Origin: a bacterium
GTDB lineage: Bacteria; Hinthialibacterota; Hinthialibacteria; OLB16
DNA: 64,000 bases
Direction of reading: 5' to 3'
Assembly: GCA_022072055.1 (NCBI GenBank)
Contig: JAJVIK010000002.1
Coordinates: 169,615-233,614, forward strand
Position 1 is the first letter of the stretch, and each line of letters starts with the position of its first letter. The position numbers and the translations under genes are program-made. Below, in pieces: positions 49,012 through 57,074 of this stretch. The notes beneath the pieces are model-generated. The model saw only the letters and a program-made list of their open reading frames with translations. It ran no database searches and was not told the origin of the DNA.

Positions 49012-51429
49012 ATGGGCGTGACTTGGAAAACGCGGGACTGGAGCCTCTATGTCGGAGTGTTCCTGGTTTCCATGGCGATCCTCATGTACGAAATCTTGCT
49101 CACGCGGATCTTCAGCGTGACCATGTGGTACCACCATGCCTTCGCCGCGATCTCGATCGCGCTCTTTGGGCTTTCGGCGGGGGCCAACCTGGTATATCTG
49201 CTTCCCTCCCATTTCACGCCGGGGAATACGCGGCGTCATCTGGCGTTCTACTCGCTCGTTTTCGCGGTCACGATGGTCATTTCGTTCGCGATCTACTTGA
49301 CCATCCCTTACAAAGATGTGCCCGGGGCCACATTCCGTGAGGCTCGCGCGCTGATTTCAACTTATGTCGTTTCGGCCATCCCGCTGGTCGTTGGCGGCGT
49401 GGTGATATGCCTCGCTCTGACGCGTTATCCGGAGAGGCTCGGGCGCGTGTATGCCGCCGACCTGATCGGCGCGGCCTGCGGGTGCGTGGCGGTCTGGGGA
49501 ATCCTGGAGGCGACCGATGGCCCCTCGGCGGTGGTGTTCGTGGCCGCTCTCGGCGCCCTTGGGGGGTTCGCGCTTCTTTGGGGGGAGCCGATCCCGGGCA
49601 TGCGAATCTCGGCTGGGGTTCTCGCGCTGGCGCTGGCGGCTTTTGCCTGCTGGAACACGGCGTTGGCGCGCGAGGGCGAGGCCCTCCTGCGCATTCGCTG
49701 GGTCAAGGGAAAGCGCGAGCTGCCGCCCCTCTATGAGAAGTGGAACTCATTCTCTCGGATACAGGTTGGGACCAAGGATGTTCCCCAAGGGGACATGATC
49801 CTCGCCCGCATCGATCCCAAACGCCCGGTCCGCCAACTCCCCCTCCAGATCGATGCGGGAGCCTTGACCGCCATGGTCAATTTCGAGGGCGACTACTCCC
49901 GGCTCGACTTTCTCGAAACGGATGTTGTCAACCTTGCCTACCATGTTCGCCCGCCGACCGATGTCTTGGTGGTCGGAGCGGGAGGGGGGCGCGACATCCT
50001 CTCGGCCCTCCATTTCGGGGCCGAGTCGGTGCTGGGGGTCGAGCTGAACGGAGATATCCTCAAGACGGTCCATGGACGCTTTGGGGATTACACCTCCCAC
50101 CTGGACCGCGATCCGAGAGTCCGCTTTGTCAATGACGAGGCCCGCAGCTTCATCACCCGTCAGAGGGACCGGTTCAGTCTGATCCAGATTTCGCTGATCG
50201 ACACCTGGGCCGCCACCGCCGCCGGGGCCTTTGTGCTCTCGGAAAACAGCCTGTACACCCTCGAGGCCTGGAGGGAGTTCCTTTCCAAGCTCAAGCCGAA
50301 CGGCATCCTGTCTTGCTCCCGGTGGCATGTGCCCCGCGCGCCCTGGGAGATGTACCGCACGGTCTCCCTGGCTGCCGGCGCGTTGAGGGAGATTGGAATC
50401 GAGAACCCGCGCGCTCACCTGATCCTCGCCAGTGTCCAGGCGCCGGCGGTCAAGTACGGTGTCTGCTGCCTGCTCACCAGCCGCTCCCCCTACACCGCGC
50501 AAGAAGTGGCCAAGGTGGAGGAGATCGACCGCGACCCAGGTTTCGAGGTCATCCTCACGCCCGAGCGCGCCACGGACCGCATGGTGGAGCAGCTCGCGGA
50601 TGGGATCTCGCATGCTGTCCTCACCGCCGATCTTCCCGTGGACCTTTCCCCCCCAACCGATGACTCCCCTTTCTTTTTCAATATGCTCAAGCTGAGCCAC
50701 ATGTTCCACGCCGCGGACTGGTGGAGGGGGCCGGTGGCCTTCAACATGAAGGCGGTCAACACCCTGGGAACTCTTCTGCTCACCGCGCTGGCTCTTTCGC
50801 TGGCCTTTATCCTGGTCCCGATCCGGGTGAAGCGCGGTTCCGGGGCGGATTCCGCCGGGTGGGCGCTCTCGACCTTCTTCGCTTCCATCGGCTTGGCCTT
50901 CATGCTGGTGGAGATCTCCCAGATGCAGCGACTGGTGGTGTTTCTCGGCCACCCGGTCTACGGGCTCTCCGTGGTCCTCTTCTCGCTCCTTCTTTCGAGC
51001 GGAGTCGGGAGCTACTTGACCGAATCGTTCCGCCTCTCTCGCGCGGGAGAGGTGAAGCTGTTCATCGCGCTGCTCGCTGCGCTGTTGCTCTTCGGTCTTG
51101 CCACCCCGGCCCTCATCTCGCATTTCCGCTCCGCGACCAACCCCGTGAGGATTCTCGTGGCGGTTGGGCTGCTGTCCGGAATCGGGGTGTTCATGGGGAT
51201 GCCCTTGCCCCTCGGCATGAAATGGGCGCAACGCCGGAACCCCGATCTCACCCCGTGGCTGTGGGGGGTGAACGGCGCCACCTCGGTGTGCGCCTCGATC
51301 CTGGCGGTGGCGATTGCCATGACATGGGGGATTTCCACCGCGTTCTGGACCGGATGCGGGTTCTATGCCCTGGCTTTCCTCTGTTTCGCCCGTGCGGGTG
51401 TCGGCGAAAGCCCTCGCCAAACGGCCTGA
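49012..51429 (+). CDS. Membrane spermidine-synthase-like protein (paralogue 2)
   Basis: 805 residues with the same architecture as the preceding gene: N-terminal helices beginning 'MAILMYEILLTRIFSVTMWYHH' (split after Y), SpeE-like domain with 'VLVVGAGGGRDILSAL' and 'IDTWAATAAGAFVLSEN', and C-terminal helices with 'FMLVEISQMQRLVVFLGHP' and 'LWGVNGATSVCASILAV'. Most motifs are shared with paralogue 1, including the missing aspartate motif, but sequence has drifted over the whole length. The gap between the genes is 51 bp, so one transcript is likely. A pore- or transporter-like role coupled to a nucleotide/SAM-binding domain is only a guess. Confidence 0.8.
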   Translation: MGVTWKTRDWSLYVGVFLVSMAILMYEILLTRIFSVTMWYHHAFAAISIALFGLSAGANLVYLLPSHFTPGNTRRHLAFYSLVFAVTMVISFAIYLTIPYKDVPGATFREARALISTYVVSAIPLVVGGVVICLALTRYPERLGRVYAADLIGAACGCVAVWGILEATDGPSAVVFVAALGALGGFALLWGEPIPGMRISAGVLALALAAFACWNTALAREGEALLRIRWVKGKRELPPLYEKWNSFSRIQVGTKDVPQGDMILARIDPKRPVRQLPLQIDAGALTAMVNFEGDYSRLDFLETDVVNLAYHVRPPTDVLVVGAGGGRDILSALHFGAESVLGVELNGDILKTVHGRFGDYTSHLDRDPRVRFVNDEARSFITRQRDRFSLIQISLIDTWAATAAGAFVLSENSLYTLEAWREFLSKLKPNGILSCSRWHVPRAPWEMYRTVSLAAGALREIGIENPRAHLILASVQAPAVKYGVCCLLTSRSPYTAQEVAKVEEIDRDPGFEVILTPERATDRMVEQLADGISHAVLTADLPVDLSPPTDDSPFFFNMLKLSHMFHAADWWRGPVAFNMKAVNTLGTLLLTALALSLAFILVPIRVKRGSGADSAGWALSTFFASIGLAFMLVEISQMQRLVVFLGHPVYGLSVVLFSLLLSSGVGSYLTESFRLSRAGEVKLFIALLAALLLFGLATPALISHFRSATNPVRILVAVGLLSGIGVFMGMPLPLGMKWAQRRNPDLTPWLWGVNGATSVCASILAVAIAMTWGISTAFWTGCGFYALAFLCFARAGVGESPRQTA

Positions 51430-51482
51430 AGACCCGCTTTTCAGCACCCGCCGTTGGCCGGTTCGGGACCCGCCGGGGTAGA

Positions 51483-51511
51483 TTAACCGACAAGCCCGGA
51501 CCTGCTACAAT
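51483..51511 (+). promoter_or_regulatory. Putative sigma70-type promoter of the E1 gene
   Basis: TTAACC (51483-51488) and TACAAT (51506-51511, 5/6) are 17 bp apart. Start near 51518 leaves a ~23-base leader that contains GGAGG just before ATG 51541. Confidence 0.5.
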
Positions 51512-51540
51512 TCCCCCATGTTTCTCAAGAAAGTGGAGGT

Positions 51541-53700
51541 ATGATTGCTGTGCCCAAGGAACACGTGCGCCCCTACCGAAATGAACCGGGCTATTTGACA
51601 GCCCCCCCGATTCCGGTCTTTCAATTCCATCGTCCCCTGCGGGAGGTCCTTGCCGAAGGCCAAATGACCAAGGCGGAGGCCAAGAAGCTCCTTGAGGTGA
51701 TGATTCGCATCCGGATCTTCGACACCACCATCGGCGAACTCAAGAACGAGGTCTACAAGGATCCCTCGGTCAAATACCGCGGAGCCACCCACTTGTGCGT
51801 GGGGCAGGAGGCGGCGGAGGCCCCGATCGCGGTGGTGCTTCGGCCCGACGACTACATCACCTCGAACCACCGTGGCCACGGCCACTCGATCTCCAAGGGA
51901 ACCGACACCAAGGCGATGATGGCCGAGATGTTCGGGCGCGAGGCGGGCTGCTGCAAGGGCAAGGGCGGTTCGATGCACGTGGCCGAATTCGAGCGCAACC
52001 ACCTGGGGGCCAACGCGGTTGTGGGCGGGGGACTGTCCATCGCCGGGGGAGCGGGACTGGGGGTCAAGTACGCCAAGTCCGGGCAGGTGGTCATCTGTTT
52101 CATCGGGGATGGCGCGGTCCATGAAGGGGTCTTCAACGAGACCCTGAATTTCGCCTCCGCGCTCAAGGTCCCAGTGATCTTCGTGGTCGAGGACAATGGC
52201 GCGGCCATGACCGGGCGCCTGGAGGACACCTCCAACATCGAGAACTGCGCGGTGCGCGCCTGGGGCTACAACATCCCCGGCGAGGTGGTTGACGGCACCG
52301 ACGCCCTGGCATGCTGGGACGCCTATCGGCGCTGGACCGATTACGCCCGCGCGGGAAACGGTCCGGTCCTTTTGGTGATGATGGTCATGCGCTACAAGGG
52401 GCACTCCCTTTCCGACTCCTGCAAGACCTACCGCAGCGACGCCGAGGAGAGCCTCTGGATGGAGCAGGACTGCGTCCGCAAATACGAGGCTCAAATCCTC
52501 GACGCCGGGGTGATGACCCGCGAGGAGATCGAGGCCCTTCGCGCCGACATTCAGAAAGAGATCGATGAGGCCGTGCAGTTCGCCTGGAAAGCTCCCGAGC
52601 CTCCCCTCGAAACCATGCTGGATGATGTCTACTCGAAGTCCTTCGATCCCGAATACTTCAAGCTCAAGAGCTACCGCCATTACTCGGAGGCGACCACCGA
52701 GCGAAAGCTGTCCATCAAGGACGCCATCAACGAGACCCTCGCGCAAGCCTTCGAGAACGATCCCCGAGTCATCTCCTACGGCGAGGATGTGGGTCCCTAT
52801 GGCGGCGCTTTCGGGGTGACCGCCGGACTGACCGAGAAGCATGGGGTCGAGAAGAATTTTGACGCGCCCTTGTCCGAGGGGGCGATTGTCGGGTTCGGCT
52901 TGGGGGCCTCCATGACCCAGAAGCTCATCCCGGTCGTGGAGATCATGTACAACGACTTTCTCGCCCAGGCCGAGGATCAAATTCAGAATCAGGCCGCCAA
53001 GGCGCGCTACATGTACGGCGGCAAGGCCAAACGCACCTTTGTGGTCCGGACCACCATCGGGGGCGGGAAGGGATACTCGTGCCAGCACGGGCAGGAACTG
53101 GTCTCCAAGTACTCCAACATGCCGGGTCTGTATGTGTGCGTTCCGGCGACCCCCTTCGACGCCAAGGGGTTGTTGAACACCGCGATCTACAGCGAGGACC
53201 CGGTGATCTTCTTCGAGCACCAACTGCTCTATGGCGGGGCGGTGTTTGGGGCCAATGTGCCCGAGGAGCGTTACACGATCCCCTTCGGCCTGGCCAGCAT
53301 TGTGCGCGAGGGGGAGGATGTGACCGTGTGGGCCTATTCGCGCATGCTCCACGTGGCCTTCAACGCCGCGCGACGACTCGAGCGTGAGGGGATCAGCGTG
53401 GAGCTGATCGATCCGCGCACCACGGTCCCGCTGGATGTGGACACGATTGTCGAATCGGTGAAGAAGACCCGCCGCCTGGTGTGCGTGTCGCAGGGCACGG
53501 ACACCGGGAACGTTGTGCACACGGTCTACAGCCGGGTGCAGCGCCAGCTCGACTTCCGCCTGCCGTTCGTGCCGGTGACCGCGCCGGATGGGGTGATGCC
53601 GATGGCGGCGAACCTGGAGGACGCCTTTGTGCCCAACGCGAACCGTGTGGCGGACGGCATCCGCGGGGTCATGGAGATGAGCGCCACGGTCGCGGCGTGA
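51541..53700 (+). CDS. Fused E1 alpha-beta thiamine-diphosphate dehydrogenase (pyruvate/branched-chain/acetoin type)
   Basis: 719 residues, alpha and beta subunits in one chain. Alpha (~1-370): 'HRGHGHSISKG', 'GGSMHV' and the ThDP motif 'GDGAVHEG...VVEDNG' starting at G189. Beta (~385-719): 'ISYGEDVGPYGGAFG', 'NFDAPLSEGAIVGFGLGASM', 'EIMYNDFL' and 'SQGTDTGNVVHTVYSRVQ'. E1 decarboxylates a 2-oxo acid and transfers the acyl group to lipoyl-E2. E2 and E3 are not in the flanking genes. GGAGG precedes the ATG by a few bases. Substrate not settled: 'GGAFGVTAGL' and the overall wording are closest to acetoin/pyruvate-type enzymes. Confidence 0.88.
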   Translation: MIAVPKEHVRPYRNEPGYLTAPPIPVFQFHRPLREVLAEGQMTKAEAKKLLEVMIRIRIFDTTIGELKNEVYKDPSVKYRGATHLCVGQEAAEAPIAVVLRPDDYITSNHRGHGHSISKGTDTKAMMAEMFGREAGCCKGKGGSMHVAEFERNHLGANAVVGGGLSIAGGAGLGVKYAKSGQVVICFIGDGAVHEGVFNETLNFASALKVPVIFVVEDNGAAMTGRLEDTSNIENCAVRAWGYNIPGEVVDGTDALACWDAYRRWTDYARAGNGPVLLVMMVMRYKGHSLSDSCKTYRSDAEESLWMEQDCVRKYEAQILDAGVMTREEIEALRADIQKEIDEAVQFAWKAPEPPLETMLDDVYSKSFDPEYFKLKSYRHYSEATTERKLSIKDAINETLAQAFENDPRVISYGEDVGPYGGAFGVTAGLTEKHGVEKNFDAPLSEGAIVGFGLGASMTQKLIPVVEIMYNDFLAQAEDQIQNQAAKARYMYGGKAKRTFVVRTTIGGGKGYSCQHGQELVSKYSNMPGLYVCVPATPFDAKGLLNTAIYSEDPVIFFEHQLLYGGAVFGANVPEERYTIPFGLASIVREGEDVTVWAYSRMLHVAFNAARRLEREGISVELIDPRTTVPLDVDTIVESVKKTRRLVCVSQGTDTGNVVHTVYSRVQRQLDFRLPFVPVTAPDGVMPMAANLEDAFVPNANRVADGIRGVMEMSATVAA

Positions 53701-53733
53701 TCGCACCGCGACGGTTTTATTCCATTGACCTAT

Positions 53734-53765
53734 CGCTGGCGCGGGAATTCCTTCCCGCGCCAGCG
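53734..53765. terminator. Hairpin between convergent genes
   Basis: A perfect 13-bp stem, CGCTGGCGCGGGA (53734-53746) with TCCCGCGCCAGCG (53753-53765), and a 6-base loop. It sits in the 73-bp gap between the ends of the E1 gene (+) and the first pseudopilin gene (-). There is no U-run on either side, so it may be a bidirectional stop or an RNA 3'-end protector. Confidence 0.6.
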
Positions 53766-53773
53766 GCTTATCC

Positions 53774-54463
53774 TCAGAACCTCGGCAAACGGTGAACGTA
53801 GCGCTCGTTGTCCACAATCACTGGTTGAATCGGGGCGTTTCGCGCGTTCGGAGCCTTAACCGTGCTCGTGCCCACCCCGATCCACCAGCCGTCCCCACCC
53901 CAATAGTAAATCGATCCGTTGCTGTTGGTGCCGTTCGTCGGGGAGTAATTCCACGTTATATTGTCGCGGTGCGCCTCAGCCGCATGAATGTCCTGAACGT
54001 TATCTGGGCCATTGCTGAAGATGACGTAGGTGTGCATGCAAGGCATGCACTTCTCCCCGATCAGACCCCCGTTCTCAATGCCACCCGTCTCGTAGGTCAC
54101 ATATCCTCTGGCGACCACCTCGTCCGCACCGAAGGCCGAGAACGGGTCAGTGGGGATCGAACTGATGTATTTGATCGGAGAGGACAACCAGAACAGGCCG
54201 GTCTGGAAGCGATTGGTCTCGTTTCTTTCGTGCTCGGGTGGGTAAATTTTCCAATCCTGGTAATAGGCCTCCTGCGCGATGCCGAGGCTGCGCAGTTCCC
54301 CCTTGGCCTTGGTCACCCGCGCCCGAATCTGCGCCTCGAGGAAATTGGGGAGTGCGATGGCGATGAGGATCAGGATGATGGCGATGACGATCAAGAGCTC
54401 GATCAAGGTAAAGCCGCGCCGAAAACGGTTGAGATGAAGCGCCTGCACGATTGGATCTGTCAT
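53774..54463 (-). CDS. Type II/IV pseudopilin-like protein with a long extracellular domain (paralogue A)
   Basis: 229 residues. The prepilin signal 'RRGFTLIELL' (cleavage G17/F18, E22 as mature E5) leads to one hydrophobic helix and 'NFLEAQIRARVTKAKGELRS'. The globular part has 'AYYQDWKIYPPEHERNE', 'LFWLSSPIKYISS', 'PTDPFSAFGADE' and a strongly marked end: 'SIYYWGGDGWWIGVG' then 'PIQPVIVDNERYVHRLPRF'. GGGAGG precedes ATG 54463 by five bases. Such proteins are exported through type II secretion or type IV pilus machinery, none of which is here. Same strand and 87 bp from paralogue B. Confidence 0.85.
   Translation of the reverse strand: MTDPIVQALHLNRFRRGFTLIELLIVIAIILILIAIALPNFLEAQIRARVTKAKGELRSLGIAQEAYYQDWKIYPPEHERNETNRFQTGLFWLSSPIKYISSIPTDPFSAFGADEVVARGYVTYETGGIENGGLIGEKCMPCMHTYVIFSNGPDNVQDIHAAEAHRDNITWNYSPTNGTNSNGSIYYWGGDGWWIGVGTSTVKAPNARNAPIQPVIVDNERYVHRLPRF
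54294..54385. repeat. Exact 92-bp repeat, copy A
   Basis: Identical to 55074-55165 (offset 780 bp). It covers the pseudopilin helix and the following charged region; identity stays high to about 54415 with a few substitutions and drops sharply on the other side. Confidence 0.95.
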
Positions 54464-54492
54464 TTGGACCTCCCGTCTGTTTCTAGAAGATG

Positions 54493-54526
54493 AAAAAGGG
54501 GGTGGTCCCTTGCCTGGACCACCCCC
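54493..54526 (-). terminator. Intrinsic terminator after pseudopilin B
   Basis: Perfect 11-bp stem GGGGGTGGTCC (54498-54508) with GGACCACCCCC (54516-54526) and a 7-base loop. On the minus strand it is followed by TTTTT (54497-54493), giving a standard Rho-independent terminator 25 bp after the stop of the gene at 54551. It also isolates paralogue A as a separate unit. Confidence 0.8.
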
Positions 54527-54550
54527 GATGAAGCCAACTCGAAGCCCTCC

Positions 54551-55231
54551 TCAGAACCTTGGCAGGCGTCGCTGAGTGATGACCCCATCCACGATGTTGG
54601 GCTGGAGGGGAACATTGGGATTGCCAACAGCGGCCGTTCGGGTTTCAGCGGGAACTCCGATCCACCAGCCATCCCCACCCCAATAAATCACCGACCCGAC
54701 GCTGTTGGTCCCATTGGTCGGCGAATAATTGTTATAAACCTGGGCGAAATGAGGATTGGCTCCCGAGATATCCTGGATATGGTCCGGGCCGTTGCTGAAA
54801 ATCATATACGTCAGCATACATGCAGGGCACTTGGTCCCGATGCCTGGGCCAACCTCAATTCCCCCGCTTTCATACGTGACATAACCTCTTGCAATTTGTT
54901 CGTCCGCCCCAAACGACGCGAACGGGTCCGTGGGCATCGAGGTCATATACTTGATAGGAGAGGTCAGCCAAAACAATCCGCGCTGATTGCGGATAAAGGA
55001 ATCCCGCTCGTGCTCCGCGGGGTAGACCTTCCAATCCAAAAAGTAGGCCTCCATCGCCGTGCCCATGCTCCGGAGTTCCCCCTTGGCCTTGGTCACCCGC
55101 GCCCGAATCTGCGCCTCGAGGAAATTGGGGAGTGCGATGGCGATGAGGATCAGGATGATGGCGATCACGATCAACAGCTCGATCAGGGTGAAGCCCTTCC
55201 TGCCACGCTTGAAACAAATGGATGAAAACAT
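54551..55231 (-). CDS. Type II/IV pseudopilin-like protein with a long extracellular domain (paralogue B)
   Basis: 226 residues from ATG 55231, with AAGGAGG eight bases upstream; the frame is open a little further. The prepilin motif 'GRKGFTLIELLIV' and the 'NFLEAQIRARVTKAKGELRS' segment are the same as in paralogue A. The globular part differs ('AYFLDWKVYPAEHERDSF', 'LFWLTSPIKYMTS', 'PTDPFASFGADEQIARG') but keeps the order and the final 'YWGGDGWWIGVP' block and C-terminal 'RLPRF'. Two cysteines in 'CPACM' match 'CMPCM' of A and may form a disulfide. Own terminator at 54493-54526. Confidence 0.85.
   Translation of the reverse strand: MFSSICFKRGRKGFTLIELLIVIAIILILIAIALPNFLEAQIRARVTKAKGELRSMGTAMEAYFLDWKVYPAEHERDSFIRNQRGLFWLTSPIKYMTSMPTDPFASFGADEQIARGYVTYESGGIEVGPGIGTKCPACMLTYMIFSNGPDHIQDISGANPHFAQVYNNYSPTNGTNSVGSVIYWGGDGWWIGVPAETRTAAVGNPNVPLQPNIVDGVITQRRLPRF
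55074..55165. repeat. Exact 92-bp repeat, copy B
   Basis: Identical to 54294-54385, within the coding sequence of pseudopilin B. Flanking coding sequence is clearly more diverged. Confidence 0.95.
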
Positions 55232-55425
55232 TTCACGAACCTCCTTGAATTCCACCGGTCGGACATCCCTCGAAGGCGCGAGCGATGTCTCCTACAAATA
55301 TAGATGATGAAACGCTTTACCCGCCTCCAGGCGGGCTCCCAGGTCTATGAGCGGGGACCTTTTTCCGACACTGAACTGAATACACCCAGGATTAATGTAA
55401 TTCTAGAGGATTGCGCGCGGTTTTT

Positions 55426-56277
55426 CTATGCCTTTTTTGCCCCTCGGACCATCGGGCCAAGAAAGGTTGCCAGGGCATAGAGCAGGCAGGCCAGCACAAT
55501 CATGGTGGCCCCGGCGGGCAGGTTCGGCCCATAGCTCGCCGCCAGCCCCAGGGCCACAATGCCCGCGCAGAAAAGCGTGGCGGTCACCATCATCCGCCAC
55601 AAGGTCCGCGAAAACTGTCCCGCCGCCGCCGCCGGAAGGGTCAGCATCGCGATCGCCAGGATGATCCCCACCACGGTCACCAGCACCACCACGGTCACCG
55701 CCGCCAGCAGCAACAGGAGCAGGTAGTAGAACTCCACGCTCACCCCACGAAGCCGCGCGTACTCCTCATCAAAACAGACCGCGAGCAGCGGACGGTAGCA
55801 CATCACCCCCATCGCCAAGACGCACACATCCAGGATTCCGAGCAGCCAGAGGTCGTGCCCGGAGATGATCAGGATGTTCCCGAAGAGGTAATTCATCAGG
55901 TCCTCGTTGTAGCCCGGGGTCTTCCAGATGAAGAGGACTCCCACCGCCATCCCGAACGACCACACCGCGCTGATCACCGTGTCCTCGCGCTCCCGCAGGC
56001 GAAGGCTCACCCAGCCGATCACCAGCGCGCCCAGAATCGCCGCCGCCAAGGCCCCATACAGCGGGTGCGCCCACTCCCAGCCGTGAACCACCGAGAAATA
56101 CCTCGCCGCGCCCATCCCTCCGAGGACACAGTGGGCAATCCCCCCCGCGATGTAGGAAATCCGCCGCGCCACCACATAGCTCCCCACCACCCCGCACGCC
56201 ACCGAGGCCAGAAGTCCGGCCAGAAGCGCGCCCCGCAGGAAGGCGTGTTCCCCAAGCGCCTCAACGAACTCGATCAT
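55426..56277 (-). CDS. znuB: Metal ABC transporter permease (ZnuB/ABC-3 family)
   Basis: 283 residues with about eight membrane helices of the ABC-3 family: 'GALLAGLLASVACGVVGSYVV', 'GGIAHCVLGGMG', 'SLRLREREDTVISAVWSFGMAVG' (split) and 'LLLAAVTVVVLVTVVGIILA'. This is the zinc/manganese-type permease. Its start overlaps the ATPase gene by four bases (ATGA). The 194-bp region after it (to 55231) holds an A+T-rich stretch and a small inverted repeat (55320-55335) but no gene. Confidence 0.9.
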   Translation of the reverse strand: MIEFVEALGEHAFLRGALLAGLLASVACGVVGSYVVARRISYIAGGIAHCVLGGMGAARYFSVVHGWEWAHPLYGALAAAILGALVIGWVSLRLREREDTVISAVWSFGMAVGVLFIWKTPGYNEDLMNYLFGNILIISGHDLWLLGILDVCVLAMGVMCYRPLLAVCFDEEYARLRGVSVEFYYLLLLLLAAVTVVVLVTVVGIILAIAMLTLPAAAAGQFSRTLWRMMVTATLFCAGIVALGLAASYGPNLPAGATMIVLACLLYALATFLGPMVRGAKKA

Positions 56278-57029
56278 GTGTGCTCCCCGTGCGCGCAGTG
56301 GAGGTCATGGCGGACCAGGAGCACGTCTCCACCATACATGTCCTGAATCATCTCCCCGGTCAGCTCCGCGGTCGGATGCGAGAGCACGCGCCGGTTCACG
56401 CACACCACGGTGCGCGCGAAGCGGGTCACAATCCCGACATCATGCGAAACCAGCGCCACGCTCATCCGCCGGTTGAGACGAGAGAGCAGGTCATAAAGCG
56501 CGCCTTCCATGTGGACATCCAGATTCGCGGTCGGTTCGTCCAACAGCAGGAGACGAGGTTCGCAGGCCAACGCCCGCGCGATCAACACACGCTGCTGCTC
56601 GCCCCCCGAAAGCGCCGCGAAGGAGCGATGGCGAAAATCCTCCATCTCCACCTCCCGAAGGCAGGCCAGGGCCGCTTCCTTGTCTCGCCTCCGGTATGGA
56701 CCGAAGGCGGAGGAAGTCCCCAGACGACCCATCAAAACCACATCCAGAACATCCGCCGGGAAATTGGGGTCGAGGCGATGCCTCTGGGGAATGTAGCCCA
56801 CCCGGACCCGCGCCTCCTCAGGAGGGCGCCCCCAGACCCGAATGGTTCCCTTCTGAGGATGGAGCAGGCCGAGGATCAGCTTGAGCAGGGTGGTCTTTCC
56901 CCCGCCGTTGGGACCGATGAGGCAGGCATAGTCCCCCTCCTCAAGGACAAGGTTCACCTCCTCAAGGGTCGGCGAGCCGTCATAGGCGAAGGTGACTCCG
57001 GAAATCTCGATGAGAGGGGTTCCACTCAT
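56274..57029 (-). CDS. znuC: Metal ABC transporter ATP-binding protein (ZnuC-like)
   Basis: 251 residues with Walker A 'GPNGGGKTT', signature 'LSGGEQQRVLIARAL', Walker B 'LLLLDEPTANLD' and the H-loop in 'VALVSHDVGIV'. It pairs with the permease gene downstream; the C-terminal 'HDLHCAHGEHT' is rich in His and Cys, as is usual for zinc-type ATPases of this group. No solute-binding protein gene or Zur box was seen in the neighbouring sequence. Confidence 0.92.
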   Translation of the reverse strand: MSGTPLIEISGVTFAYDGSPTLEEVNLVLEEGDYACLIGPNGGGKTTLLKLILGLLHPQKGTIRVWGRPPEEARVRVGYIPQRHRLDPNFPADVLDVVLMGRLGTSSAFGPYRRRDKEAALACLREVEMEDFRHRSFAALSGGEQQRVLIARALACEPRLLLLDEPTANLDVHMEGALYDLLSRLNRRMSVALVSHDVGIVTRFARTVVCVNRRVLSHPTAELTGEMIQDMYGGDVLLVRHDLHCAHGEHT

Positions 57030-57074
57030 GCCGCAACTGTAAATCGCCGCCGGTCCCGTGTCGCCCCTCCTAGT

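Noticed and set aside
51505-53817. 770-codon minus-strand frame under the E1 gene
   Set aside because: E1 is a clear family member; the antisense product has no domain and is made of repeated H/V/L/G motifs typical of shadow frames.
55320-55335. CCCGCCT/AGGCGGG inverted repeat before pseudopilin B
   Set aside because: Only 7 bp with a very short loop and no T-run; could be an operator or chance.
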